Source: Notolepis coatsorum
Lineage: Eukaryota; Chordata; Actinopteri; Aulopiformes; Paralepididae
Assembly: GCA_963971535.1 (NCBI GenBank)
Contig: OZ020591.1
Coordinates: forward strand, 13,423,577 to 13,487,576
Reading direction: 5' to 3'
Length of the DNA stretch: 64,000 bases
The position numbers and the translations under genes were made by a program. Below, piece after piece: positions 51,013 through 61,314 of this stretch; the first letter of the stretch is position 1, and each line of letters opens with the position of its first letter. The notes under the pieces are model-generated. The model was not told where the DNA came from. It made no database searches and saw only the letters and a program-made list of their open reading frames with translations.

Positions 51013-51018
51013 AATAAA
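51013..51018 (+). terminator. Polyadenylation signal AATAAA
   Basis: Lies 21 bases after the stop codon of the candidate terminal exon. Such a short 3' UTR is possible, but the site is in an A-rich context just before a LINE-B tail. Confidence 0.4.
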
Positions 51019-51035
51019 AAATGAACACAGATTTG

Positions 51036-51700
51036 AGTGTGAATGAAAACTTTATTTAACATATTGCAGAATGGGTACAATACAGTACCGCTCAATACAC
51101 ACAATTGTTAAGGGGATGCAGACCAGAGAAAGTCGTTTGTCTTGTTTACATCAGGGTCCCCCATTTTCAATTCATATTGACATAGGGACATACAGGTATT
51201 TAGTACCGATACATTTGTGACATATACGGTATTCAAATATACAGCACTGTTACCCATAGATCCTGACAGAGTATATACACATATGATGGGGAGGGGACTG
51301 TACATTAGGAGGGGGTGGGTGGGAGAGAAATATACATACGGTGGTGAGTAGACTGTACATTTGGAGGGGGTGGGTGGGAGAGAAATATACATACGGTGGG
51401 GAGTAGACTGTACATTAGGAGGGGGTGGGTGGGAGAGAAATATACATACGGTGGGGAGTAGACTGTACATTAGGAGGGGGTGGGTGGGAGAGAAATATAC
51501 ATACGGTGGGGAGTAGACTGTACATTAGGAGGGGGTGGGTGGGAGAGAAATATACATACGGTGGGGAGTAGACTGTACATTAGGAGGGGGTGGGTGGGAG
51601 AGAAATATACATACGGTGGGGAGTAGACTGTACATTAGGAGGGGGTGGGTGGGAGAGAAATATACATACGGTGGGGAGAGAATATATACATGCAGCGGGG
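51036..51700 (-). mobile_element. LINE-B 3' UTR with expanded 55-bp repeat
   Basis: Starts GAATGAAAACTTTATTTAAC with the standard LINE-B tail, then a tandem array of about seven 55-bp units (51303-51690) with GGGTGGGTGGGAGAGAAATA and CGGTGGGGAGTAGACTGTAC. In other LINE-B copies this unit is present once, so it expanded here. Confidence 0.85.
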
Positions 51701-51713
51701 AGAAGACTGTCTG

Positions 51714-51835
51714 ACGTGTGCCCCTCTCACCCAACGTGGATTCTGCTATTCTCCCAGGACGGCGGATGTGTGCTCCTCTCACCCAACGTGGATTCTGCTA
51801 TTCTCCCAGGACGGCGGATGTGTGCCCCTCTCAAG
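51714..51835. repeat. 56-bp tandem duplication
   Basis: CTCACCCAACGTGGATTCTG and TATTCTCCCAGGACGGCGG occur twice in direct order, about 56 bp apart. Confidence 0.85.
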
Positions 51836-52257
51836 TCTCACCCAAACGGCAGAATCAGCTCCGATAGAATGTTTAGTTAATAGCTATCAAAGCCTTTTAG
51901 TTTATAATTCCTTATACAGATTACGTTTATAAGACATGCATTACTAATTTCACTTACACATAGCACAAAGTGGTTTTCGGTCCAGGCTGGAAAGACTATT
52001 GCATGTTTCATCTTCATGTCAGCCTAATATTTATGAAACATGAGTTTGCCATTAGAGTAGGGATGTGCAGTGCCATTATGCTTATTCAATTTACTAACTG
52101 AATGATTATATTTATGTCATCAATTTCACCCAACCCCCTCCAATGTACAGTTTTCCCCACCTACCCAACCTCTTCCAATGTACAGTTTATTCCCCCTCAA
52201 ATGTATATACTCTCTTTTTAGACTATTTTTGTATCACAAACAGTGCTGTGTGTATAC
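51836..52257. other. Unassigned stretch with LINE-B fragment at its end
   Basis: No supported gene. From about 52130 the plus strand shows CCCCTCCAATGTACAGTTTTC and AAATGTATATACTCTC, a plus-strand LINE-B 3' UTR piece running up to the GA-rich repeat. Confidence 0.5.
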
Positions 52258-52304
52258 AGAGAGAGAGCGAGAGAGCGAGAGCCCCCCCCTCATCCGCATG
52301 CGCT

Positions 52305-52392
<88 letters not shown>

Positions 52393-52399
52393 CCCCCCC
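52258..52399. repeat. (GA)n microsatellite with CCCCCCCTCATCCGCATGCG unit
   Basis: GAGAGCGAGAG and CCCCCCCTCATCCGCATGCG are followed by about 40 GA units (52307-52386). The same C-rich/GA combination lies on the other side of the Gypsy element (58077-58250), so the Gypsy element inserted into this repeat. Confidence 0.9.
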
Positions 52400-52551
52400 T
52401 GTAGTGATATGCAGTAGGTACCATATAATGCCGGTGTGCAACCCGGACAATATATAAGAGTGCACCAGTATGTATGAGCGTCGCTATGTCAACCAAGTAA
52501 ACTTGAGTCCAGTCTGCAACTTGTTGTCTTCATTGTCTCGATAACACTTCA
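52400..52551 (+). repeat. Gypsy 5' LTR
   Basis: Starts TGTAGTGATATGCAG and ends GATAACACTTCA. ATATATAAGAGTGCACC near 52449 is a TATA-like element. It is followed at once by TGGTGACAGCGG, the likely primer-binding site. At 152 bp it is short for Gypsy. Confidence 0.85.
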
Positions 52552-52743
52552 TGGTGACAGCGGTAACAGTAGTGGATTGCTACAAGCAGGACGGGAGATT
52601 GTCTGAGGATAATTATGCATCGGCAGTAGTAGGAAACCCGTCACTCCGTCAGCGCTAACTCGGCGCTAATGAAGCAATCTGACAGCTGACACCTGACAGC
52701 AGCAGTCCACACGCTGGAAGCGCAACCCGAGTGAGAAGACGTC

Positions 52744-52821
52744 ATGGCATCACATTTGCCAACAATGAATTGGGCCGACCCGGATCAGGGTGAGGCTATT
52801 TCATTGTTTAAACAAAAAATG
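52744..52821 (+). pseudogene. Gypsy gag start
   Basis: ATG at 52744 opens MASHLPTMNWADPDQGEAIS then LFKQKM. The frame meets non-Gypsy sequence and a stop just after. Its continuation appears at about 54165. The start fits position and style of Gypsy Gag. Confidence 0.55.
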
Positions 52822-53145
52822 TCTTGTGGTAAATTCCCAACATAGATCTCATGATTAACTAATGTGTAGAAATACTTGGCCCTCAAAACAATAATTCATA
52901 GATTGTGTGTGTGTTTACATAGACTGATTGCCATTGAACTGTGGCCACACAGGTCGATTTACACATGAAGTGAGTGGTCAAATGATTCTATCTACGACAG
53001 GAACCCACGGGCCGTCTGCCATGGCCTGGGACAATGGGCTCTGTAAGATCAAAACAAAGACCAAAAGGTCACATAAACATGTTATCTCGCTGGAGTTTCC
53101 TGTCACACACACACAGAGACACACACAGACACATAGACACACACA

Positions 53146-53182
<37 letters not shown>

Positions 53183-54165
53183 TCACACACACAGACACAC
53201 ACACACTCACACACTCACACACACACAGTCACACACACACACACACACTCACACACACACATTTTCACATACACATCCACACACACACACACACAGAAGA
53301 TCTCCAAACAAGCTAACTATTTCCTGGTATATTGTTAAAATAGTAATTTGTATCTTGAATTCTGAAGTCATGGAAGTAAGTTAAAATCATACTTAAAGTA
53401 GGTAATTAGTTAATGTGCCTGTTCTGTTTTCATTTAGGTTCAATATGATTAATTGATTGTTCTATATGGCATTGATTTATATTCTATTCTAAAAGAATGA
53501 TTAAAGTCAACAGACTTAGTGATAAAGAAATATATCTGTGTTTATGTGGGCAATTGTAATTAAAATACAGATATTAGGAAATGAAAATGATGCAATGTTT
53601 ATATTGTTGACTGTAAGGACAGCGTCTGTTAGTATTATGTGAAGGGGGTTGGGCTATTAAGCCAAACCCCTATTTTTCAAATATCAGATTAACAGTCCTG
53701 TGATTGGAGGAAATAATGTGATGATGTCATCAACTCCGAGACACTGGGCCTTGGCTATAAGAATGGGTGTGTGATGGGGGGAGAGGGACTCTGAAACAAC
53801 CAACCAACAGGACAAGACCTCTCCACCTATCTCAACCAAGGCAGCAGAAGGACAAAGGACTTTTTGGAGGGAAAACAGACTGCTTTGTTTTGTCAGCCAA
53901 GACAACAAAGACCATCAACAACTTATCAACTATCATTCTTTATACTGTAATATTAGTCTGGTTGTATCACTTACGGCATAGTGTTTGTGATCACAACTAT
54001 AGCATTTTCTTATAGTAATTTGTATACACTCTTAAACTTTGATTAAACAACTGTTATACTACTTTCCTCCAAATTCCTTCTGCCTGCACCGCTCAGTTAG
54101 TTTGAAGAGAAGTGATTCCCAGAGCTTTAAAGGTATTGAATCACAACGCAGAGTACCAGCAAACA
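52822..54165. mobile_element. Insertion within Gypsy gag, unclassified
   Basis: About 1.3 kb that interrupts gag. It contains a (CA)n tract (53107-53297) and, from about 53613, an LTR-like region: TGTAAGGACAGCG start, GGCTATAAGAATGGGTG as TATA-like site and GATTAAACAACTG near its end. No long frame. A solo LTR is possible, but matching ends and target duplication were not found. Confidence 0.4.
53107..53297. repeat. (CA)n microsatellite, imperfect
   Basis: ACACACAC runs interrupted by AGAC, ATAG and CACTCACAC words over about 190 bp. Open His/Thr or Val/Cys frames are artefacts. Confidence 0.95.
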
Positions 54166-56368
54166 GGTTCTGATCAGAGCAGAACCGAAACAGCTTGGGA
54201 ATCCACTTCAGTCTCTTTACCTGGAAGATGAGGAAATAGTCGGCGATGCTAAACAGGCACGGAAAATATGTCGTGGCATTGGAGATGAAGGACTGAAACG
54301 GCTGAATGCTAGTGGACTCAGTGAGGCTGACAAGAAAAAGCCAGCCAAACTATGGGAATTCTATGAAGGTCAGTTAAAATTGAATGTTAACTTTAGAATC
54401 CATAGGCTCCAATTAATGCAATATAGACAAAAAACAGACGAAAGCATTGATGATTTTGTGACCAGAGCCAGAACATTAGCTCAAAAATGCCAGTTTATTG
54501 ATGAAGAGCTCAATGAACGTTTAATGGAGCTGATCATTGCCAGCACACCCCACGATGCTCTGAGGAATGACCTGTACAGCAAACCCAAAGGCCATCCTCT
54601 ACAAGAGGTGCTACAAGAGGGGCGGAAATATGAAGCCCTATCAGCAGGAAATGAACAGTTACACCAACTGGGTATGTCACATGGTGAGAAAATACATGCA
54701 GTGGACAGAGGGCGAATATGCCAAAACTGTGGCAGGAGCCATAAACCCCGTCAATGTCCTGCATTCAACGATGAATGCTCTGCCTGTGGTACCAGAGGCC
54801 ACTGGGCGAAGTGCTGCAGGAAAAGCAGGCGGCAGGGACAACAACGCTTCGGTCAAAGCCAAAGAAGCAAGTCTCCACCACCACCACAAAGACAGGACAG
54901 ACAACAGGCCTCCAGGAGTTACCACAGACAGCGGGGTGAGTCCCATATCAATGCTATAGACAGCACAGAGGCTGATGAAGAAGGGGAGTACCAAACAAAA
55001 TTCTACTCAATCACCATCAGTGAGAAGTGCATGCACAGCATTGAGAGCAAGCCACCCAGAGAAGAGACATACACAACACTGAACGTGAGACCACCTGACC
55101 TACCAGGCCACAGACATACACTCCGTCTAAAAATAGACACAGGGGCATCAGGCAATACTCTTCCACTACGCACCTTCAGACAGATGTATGGCAAGGATGC
55201 GTGTGCGCAGGAAAAGCTGAGGAAAAATTACAGGAGGCTATCGGCATACAGTGGTCATCAGATTCCCTGTATGGGTACTATCGACATTCCATGCCAGTAC
55301 AAAGACTCACAATGGATCAATGCCAGGTTCTATGTTGTGGATGTGCCAGGTCCAGCTGTAGTTGGACTGCCAACCAGTGAGCTGTTAAACCTGGTAACTG
55401 TCAATGTTGATACAGTAAACAAGAAGGTTAACAACAGCCAGAAACCACTGAAGAGGATATCAAACATTGCGGAGCTAAAGAAAGCTTACCCAGACCAGTT
55501 TGATAAATTAGGCAATTTTAGTGGAACCGCTAAGCTCTTCTTGAAAAAGGATGCTGAACCTTTCATTGACCCACCACGGAAATGCAGTATCCACATCAAA
55601 GACAAGCTAAAATCAGAGCTGGATAAAATGGTGGAGCAAGGTGTAATAAGAAAGGTGGAAGAACACACAGACTGGTGCTCCAGTCTGACGTACGGCACGA
55701 AAAAAGACGGCTCCCTTAGGCTATGCCTAGATCCTCAAAAACTGAATGCCAGCCTTAGGAGATGCCCACACAAAATTCCAACTGTGGAGGAATTAAACCC
55801 AGAATTTGCTAATGCCAAAATATTTAGCAAGCTTGACGCAAAAGCAGGGTATTGGTCTATACACCTGGATAAAGACTCACAACTCCTAACAACATTCCGG
55901 ACTCCATTTGGCCGGTACTGCTGGAAGCGCTTACCCTTCGGTCTGAGTGTGTCTCAAGACCTCTTCCAGGCCAAGATGGACCAGATCCTAGAGGGGCTCC
56001 AAGGTGTGGTCAGCATAGCTGATGACATAGCAGTATATGGAGCAAACGAGGAAGAGCATGACAAGAACCTGACCAACCTGATGCAACGAGCTGGCGAGGC
56101 AGGTGTTGTTTTCAACAGCGACAGATGCACCATAAAACAAAGCAGCATTTCCTTCTTCGGCAACCTGTACACAGGCAAGGGCATCATGCCAGACCCAGAT
56201 AAGATCAGGGACATACAACACATGCCAACACCCCAAAACAAAGATGATCTGCACAGATTCATGGGAATGCTAACATACCTGTCCCCCTATATACCAAAGT
56301 TTGCAGATAAGGCTCACACCTTGAGGGGGCTGCTAAAAAAACGAAGCTCCATGGATATGGGACACTGA
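54166..56368 (+). pseudogene. Gypsy Gag-protease-RT frame
   Basis: Gag resumes with LKRLNASGLSEADKKKPAK; the clean frame is 54380-56368. Residues from 54380: Gag MQYRQKTDESIDDFVTRART; zinc motif CSACGTRGHWAKCC (about 135-150); aspartic protease LKIDTGASGNTLPL with Asp253; RT with MVEQGVIRKVEEHTDWCSSL, FSKLDAKAGYWSIHLD, RLPFGLSVSQDLFQ and SIADDIAVYG (catalytic DD at 548-549, IADD). The RT thumb ends at FMGMLTYLSPYIPKFADKA. The frame is lost in a run of seven A (56335-56341) and stops at 56368. The RNase H continues in another frame, so this is a one-base indel or, less likely, programmed slippage. Confidence 0.85.
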
Positions 56369-57443
56369 CCACCAGAAATGCTTCGAGGACCTGAAGTCTA
56401 CGGTCACCGAGCATGCATGTCTGAAGTACTATGACCCAAACACACCTTTAACCCTTGAAGTGGATGCATCACAGAAGGGATTGGGCATTGCTTTGGTGCA
56501 GAACAACAGGCCCATCGCCTTTGGCTCAAAGACACTGACTGACTGCCAGTCAAGATACAGCAATATAGAGCGAGAGATGCTAGCCATTGTATATGGGATG
56601 CAGCGATACCACACGTACCTATATGGGAAATCGTTTCTCGTGGTAACAGACCACAAACCACTCGTGACCATATGTGCAAAACCACTGCATGCTGCACCAC
56701 CACGACTCCAGCGCATGCTGATAAAGACACAAGGGTACAATTATGAAGTCATGTACCGACCCGGTACTCAAATGATCCTGGCAGACACCCTCAGCCGGTT
56801 GCCAAACCCAGAAAACCATGGGGACATAGAGCTAGATGAGCGCATTGATGGAGTTGATATGGAGATCGAGGATCAGAAGCAATATGCCATTGCATTAATA
56901 AACTTCTCCCCTGAGAAACAGGACGCTCTCCGTACAGAAACAGTGAGGGATCTCAAACTTAATGCCCTCAAAGAAGTCATTCACCTAGGATGGCCAGAGC
57001 ACATCAAAGACCTGCCGAAGGACCTGCGTGCTTACTGGTCCTTCAGGGATGAGCTCGCAATGGAAGCAGGAGTCATATTCAAAGGTAGACAGGTACTCAT
57101 CCCAGACTCCATGACTGAGGACATCCTGAAACAGTTACATGTGGGCCACCAAGGGATTGAGAAAACGCGTCGCCTTGCCAGAGAAAGTGTCTATTGGATC
57201 AAAATGAATGATGACATCGAAAGGGTGTGCAGATCCTGCAGAGTGTGTGTGGAACATCAAGATGCAAACCCAAAAGAACCTCTCCACCCACACCACATAC
57301 CATCCAAACCATGGCAGTCTATCGCTTCTGACCTATTTGAGGTCAAAGGTCGCCAGTTCCTTCTGACTGTGGACAGGTATTCCAAATATCCACTGGTGAA
57401 TGTAAACCTAAATAAGGGGGGGGATTTGCACTTGGTGATGTGA
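56369..57443 (+). pseudogene. Gypsy RNase H and truncated integrase
   Basis: The frame carries RNase H motifs LEVDASQKGLGIALVQ, SNIEREMLAIVYGMQR, VVTDHKPL and ILADTLSRLPN. Then comes the integrase zinc region (LHVGHQGIEKTRRLARESVYW, shown in full only as its H...H start, and CRSCRVCVEHQ), and the start of the core: PWQSIASDLFEVKGRQFLL (first catalytic Asp) and DRYSKYPLVN. The sequence then jumps to the region before the 3' LTR, so the second Asp and the Glu are deleted. Integrase activity is impossible in this copy. Confidence 0.85.
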
Positions 57444-57511
57444 TTTCAGTGGACTATTGACATAAGAGTGTTCCGCTAATTATATGGGGCGATGCTGCTA
57501 AACAGGGGGGA

Positions 57512-58076
57512 TGTAGTGATATTCAGGTCCCCAATACCCGGCTCTGCACCATGGGTGACCGAGCCTTCTGCACGGCTGCACCACGCCTGTGGAACAGCCT
57601 CCCCATCCAGCTGAGGGCACCACAGAGCCTGGACTCTTTTAAAGCAGGCCTGAAAACCTATCTGTTTAAAAAGGCCTTTGACTGTTAGCTTTTTATTTAA
57701 ATTTTATTGCGCTTTGTTTTTAAATTGTCTGTTTATACTATGTTTTTAATTAACTATGTTCTATTTTTATTCTGTATTTTATTTTATTTGTTTTACTAAT
57801 AACTATTTTATTTTATTCTTTTTTTTTTTTTCTTTTTTTTTTTTTTTTTAACTGTTTTAACCATGTAGTGTAGCACTTTGGGATCCCAGCGAACAAAAAG
57901 TGCATTACAAATCCAATCTATTATTATTATTATTTGCAGTAGGTACCATATAATGCCGGTGTGCAACCCGGACAATATATAAGAGTGCACCAGTATGTAT
58001 GAGCGTCGCTATGTCAACCAAGTAAACTTGAGTCCAGTCTGCAACTTGTTGTCTTCATTGTCTCGATAACACTTCA
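57512..58076 (+). repeat. Gypsy 3' LTR, split by a LINE fragment
   Basis: TGTAGTGATAT (57512-57522) matches the 5' LTR start. The match resumes at about 57935 (GCAGTAGGTACCATATAATG) and runs to ACACTTCA at 58076. Confidence 0.85.
57523..57934 (+). mobile_element. L2-like LINE 3' end inside the 3' LTR
   Basis: Encodes DRAFCTAAPRLWNSLPIQLR then SLDSFKAGLKTYLFKKAF and a stop at about 57685. This is the C-terminus of a widespread fish LINE. It ends in AAAAGTGCATTACAAATCC and (ATT)n at 57920-57933. Confidence 0.8.
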
Positions 58077-58255
<179 letters not shown>

Positions 58256-58569
58256 CCAGGTCTATGCAGATGTTATTGCTCTCATTCACATTCATTCATT
58301 TGCTCCCCCCGCTATCTCCTCCCCGATTTCAGATCGCGGAACCCGAACACGGAACTGCAGCTCCGTTGGTAAAAGATACACGCAGCCGGACTAGGTCATT
58401 ACTAGTGATGTGCCAAACGGATCATTTCAGTGAGTGAGCGATTCGATACACGCTCACCGCAATGAACCGATTCACGTAAGCGGCTCACGGATCATTGACA
58501 CTTCCGGAGGAAGTTCCGTAAGCCAAAACAAGAAGCGTGAGCGCGAGCGCGAAAAAAATGTGGCCGATG

Positions 58570-58678
58570 TTATACAATTACATACAATTATACATACAAT
58601 TGTTAAGGGGATGCAGACCAGAGAAAGACTTTCGTCTTGTTTACATCAGGATCCCCCTGTTTACATCAGTAATCATCG
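58570..58678 (-). mobile_element. LINE-B 3' tail fragment inside the hAT element
   Basis: ACAATTGTTAAGGGGATGCAG to GGATCCCCCTGTTTACATCAG. It lacks the final AATAAAG-type tail. Confidence 0.7.
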
Positions 58679-58679
58679 G

Positions 58680-58920
58680 TAACATTTAGAATTGATTTCA
58701 AGGTCCTCCTCCTTATATACAAAGGATAAACATTGCAATCATCTACAATGTTAGATGAAAATCAGGGATGCAGCCTTTGCTAACTATGCACCAAAGTTAT
58801 GGAACACACTACCTATGGACATTAGGGAAGCTAGATATCTTAATATTTTCAGAAATAAGCTAAAAACGTACCTCTTCACCATAGCCTTCTAATACACCCC
58901 GCTGACTGTTGATTGTACTG
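58680..58920 (+). pseudogene. LINE (L2-like) C-terminal fragment
   Basis: FANYAPKLWNTLPMDIREAR then YLNIFRNKLKTYLFTIAF and a stop near 58890, after a frameshifted KVLLLIYKG-like segment. Same type of C-terminus as at 57523 but a different family. Confidence 0.7.
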
Positions 58921-59400
58921 TAGCACTATTTTACTCTGGCCATTCTATTGCATAATTTTACTATCTATTCTACTATTCTATTATTGCACTGTATTATTGG
59001 TGTGCAAACCAGTCAACTTACAAAAAAGAGCCTGTTGGAGGATTTCAACAAGATAAATGCGACAACATTGCAAAATATTTCACTATAATATTTCAAAGTG
59101 AAGTAAAAAATATTATAATAATTATTTGATCATGTTAAATAAGTGTGACTGACTGACGTCTGTGACTCACAGCACACAGCAGGCGCAGCAGGCGTCGGTG
59201 TCGGGACACGCCTATTCATAGACTACTGTTGTTTGACAAAAGACACTCATTAGCGCCACTCGACTCCTATACAACCAAATAAGTAGTATGCTATTCATTC
59301 AGTTGTCTGTGTCAATGTCTGTCTATTCATTCAGTTTATCATAGAAACGTGTCAGACTCTAGTTGAGCCCCCGTGTGTGTCTGTTGTGCATGCCGGGGGT
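58921..59400. other. Interior of the hAT element, unassigned
   Basis: AT-rich sequence with no frame or repeat that I can name, up to the subterminal hAT words from about 59410. Confidence 0.45.
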
Positions 59401-59518
59401 GGGGGGGGGGCGCGTGAACCGACTCATTGCCAGACGTGAGCGATTCGACTCACGCTCACGGCAATGACTCGGCTCTTATGAACGAGTCGCTCATGACCGA
59501 CCCATCACTAGTCATTAC

Positions 59519-60139
59519 ACCCGTTGAAGAAGAAGACTACACGCGGTCCTGCTGCTGCTGCTGCTCCTCGGTCCTGGTCGTGTCTCTAGTGGGACTGACG
59601 TCTGAGCCCCGTCCTCCTGCTGATGGAGGCTCGTCAGGTAGTGACTGAAATGTGTTTTCTAGCTGCATGTCTTCAGTGTTTGAGGGGAGTTCTCCTCTTA
59701 CTGTGTTGTTAGCAGCGTCCACAGCTGCTTCTTATCACTCGTGGTGGTTGATGTTGGCCTAGTTAGCATAGCCAGCCATTAGCTCTCTCTTGTTTAAACT
59801 GCTCCTGTTTCTCAGGGGATGCTGTTTGTTTTCGGTCTTGCTCCACGTTCATTCCAATAGTTACTATTATGTGGTATATCTCGGTAGTTTCCCCCTCTGT
59901 ATCTGGGGCTAGTGTTCCCTTAGCTGCTGTTAGCTTAGCTTGTTGGAGTCGACTAGATAGCCTCTATTGTTGTCTCACCTTTGGTGTCCATGGTATTGTC
60001 GGCTCATTCTCTTCCAAATGAAATGTCTTCGTCTCGAGTACGACTATTATCTGTAGATGTCCACAGCAGTCTTTACAGGGGGACATATCCGCTGGGGGAT
60101 GCAACAGGGTAAATCTGCAGTGCCGCAGATTTTGTATTT
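59519..60139. other. Non-coding stretch
   Basis: A short (CTG)n run at 59548-59563 and several AGCTAGC/TTAGC words. A minus-strand frame (59537-59722) is Gln/Glu-rich only because of the CTG run. No splice-bounded exon. Confidence 0.4.
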
Positions 60140-60435
60140 GCAGGATGGGTACAATACAGTACAGCTCAATACATACAATTGTTAAGGGGATGCAGACCAG
60201 AGAAAGACTTTCGTCTTGTTTACATCAGGGTCCCCCATTTTCAATTCATCATAACATATATGACACACATGACATACAGATAGACAGTACTGCTACATCT
60301 ATACATTTATGACATACCAGATGTGCAAATACAGTACTGTTTGTGATACAAAAAGAGTCCAGAAAAGAGAGTATATACATTTGACGTAAAAACTGTACAT
60401 TGGGGGAGGTTGGGTAGGTGGGGTGGGGTTGAGTG
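60140..60435 (-). mobile_element. LINE-B 3' UTR copy
   Basis: GATGGGTACAATACAGTACAG, TTAAGGGGATGCAGACC and CATCAGGGTCCCCCATTTTC, then AAAACTGTACATTGGGGGAGG. Tail start missing. Confidence 0.8.
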
Positions 60436-60940
60436 GCTGGGGGGGGGACAGGACGCGTGTATCTTTTCCGCAACGAAATTCGGTTTCCGGGTTCCTCTGA
60501 TTGGCCACTGACCCCACGTGACCCTACCCTATTACACGCCCCCCTTATCGACGCGTGTTATGCGACGCTCTACAGCTCTTTCGCTGACTTCCTGACTTCC
60601 TCGCAGAACAGCCGTTTCCGTATTTATAATATTGGAAACGCCGCACTGTGAGCGCTGTGAAGCACCTCTGTATTAAATGCCGACAGCACCTCTGTATTAA
60701 ATGCAGACTCATCAATCAATCAATAACAACATTAACGATAACGTTAATGTTAGCATTAGGCTAACGCCAAGCTGTAATGTTACCAGTCTCGCGTCTATCT
60801 GCTAACGTTAGCATTAGGTAATAACCGGTTTAAAATGGATGGTGATTACCTCACGTTGTGTCTATTCTGCTAGCATTAACGTTACTAGTACAAACAATCA
60901 AACCAAAACATTGAAATCTAACTTATCTTTAGATATTTAC
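60436..60940. other. Non-coding stretch
   Basis: Includes a direct repeat of AGCACCTCTGTATTAAATGC (60661, 60685), (CAAT)n at 60711-60724 and many TTAACGTTA/GCTAACG words. No gene supported. Confidence 0.45.
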
Positions 60941-61060
60941 TAGGGATGCACCGATATGAAAATTGGCCACCGATACCGATTGTTCAACTAACACTATCGG
61001 CCGATACCGATACCGATATTTGTATATTTGTATATAAGTATTTGTAATTTTTTTTTTTTT
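60941..61060. mobile_element. hAT left terminus
   Basis: TAGGGATGCACCGATATGAA followed by CCGATACCGAT repeats (60970-61016) is a well-known fish hAT terminus. A matching right end with the same 8-bp flank was not found. The end at 63581-63588 belongs to a different copy. Confidence 0.65.
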
Positions 61061-61184
61061 TTTTTAAATGAAACTACTGTATATTTGTATGTGTATGTTT
61101 GTATTTGTAGGCCTCTTTACTTACTTAAAAAAAGGAAACATCAAGAAATATGTTTATGGTATCACTATCTCTCTCCCAGTATCG

Positions 61185-61314
61185 TCTTGCGGCCTGCAGA
61201 GGGATACTATTTTCTCAACCAGAGCTTTCAACCAATGCAATGGAACCATTCTTGCGGCCTGCAGCGGGATACTATTCTCTCAACCAGAGCTTTCAACCAA
61301 TGCAATGGAACCAT
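61185..61314. repeat. 65-bp tandem duplication
   Basis: TCTTGCGGCCTGCAG(A/C)GGGATAC starts at 61185 and 61250. The copies differ at only a few bases and include CAACCAGAGCTTTCAACCAA. Confidence 0.85.

Larger units (their letters stand above)
52400..58076 (+). mobile_element. Gypsy-type LTR retrotransposon with 152-bp LTRs
   Basis: The 5' LTR (52400-52551) and an interrupted 3' LTR (57512-58076) flank gag, protease, RT, RNase H and part of integrase. The flanks share CCCCC, a possible 5-bp duplication in a C-rich target. A primer-binding-type TGG follows the 5' LTR and an A/G-rich AAACAGGGGGGA precedes the 3' LTR. Two insertions are present: 52822 to about 54165 within gag, and a LINE fragment (57523-57934) within the 3' LTR. 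The integrase is truncated. Confidence 0.85.
58403..59510. mobile_element. Non-autonomous hAT element, TSD GTCATTAC
   Basis: Exact 8-bp duplications GTCATTAC at 58395-58402 and 59511-59518 flank inverted ends TAGTGATGTGCC and, complemented, TAGTGATGGGTC. Subterminal GAGCGATTCGA and CGTGAGC words are shared. The interior contains a LINE-B tail and a LINE-D fragment. No transposase. Confidence 0.9.

Noticed and set aside
52143-53384. Arg/Glu, Ser/Leu and His/Thr/Val frames on both strands
   Set aside because: Translations of (GA)n and (CA)n microsatellites.
59537-59722. Minus-strand frame with a poly-Gln stretch
   Set aside because: The Gln run comes from a short CTG repeat; no homology, splice sites or start context support a gene.
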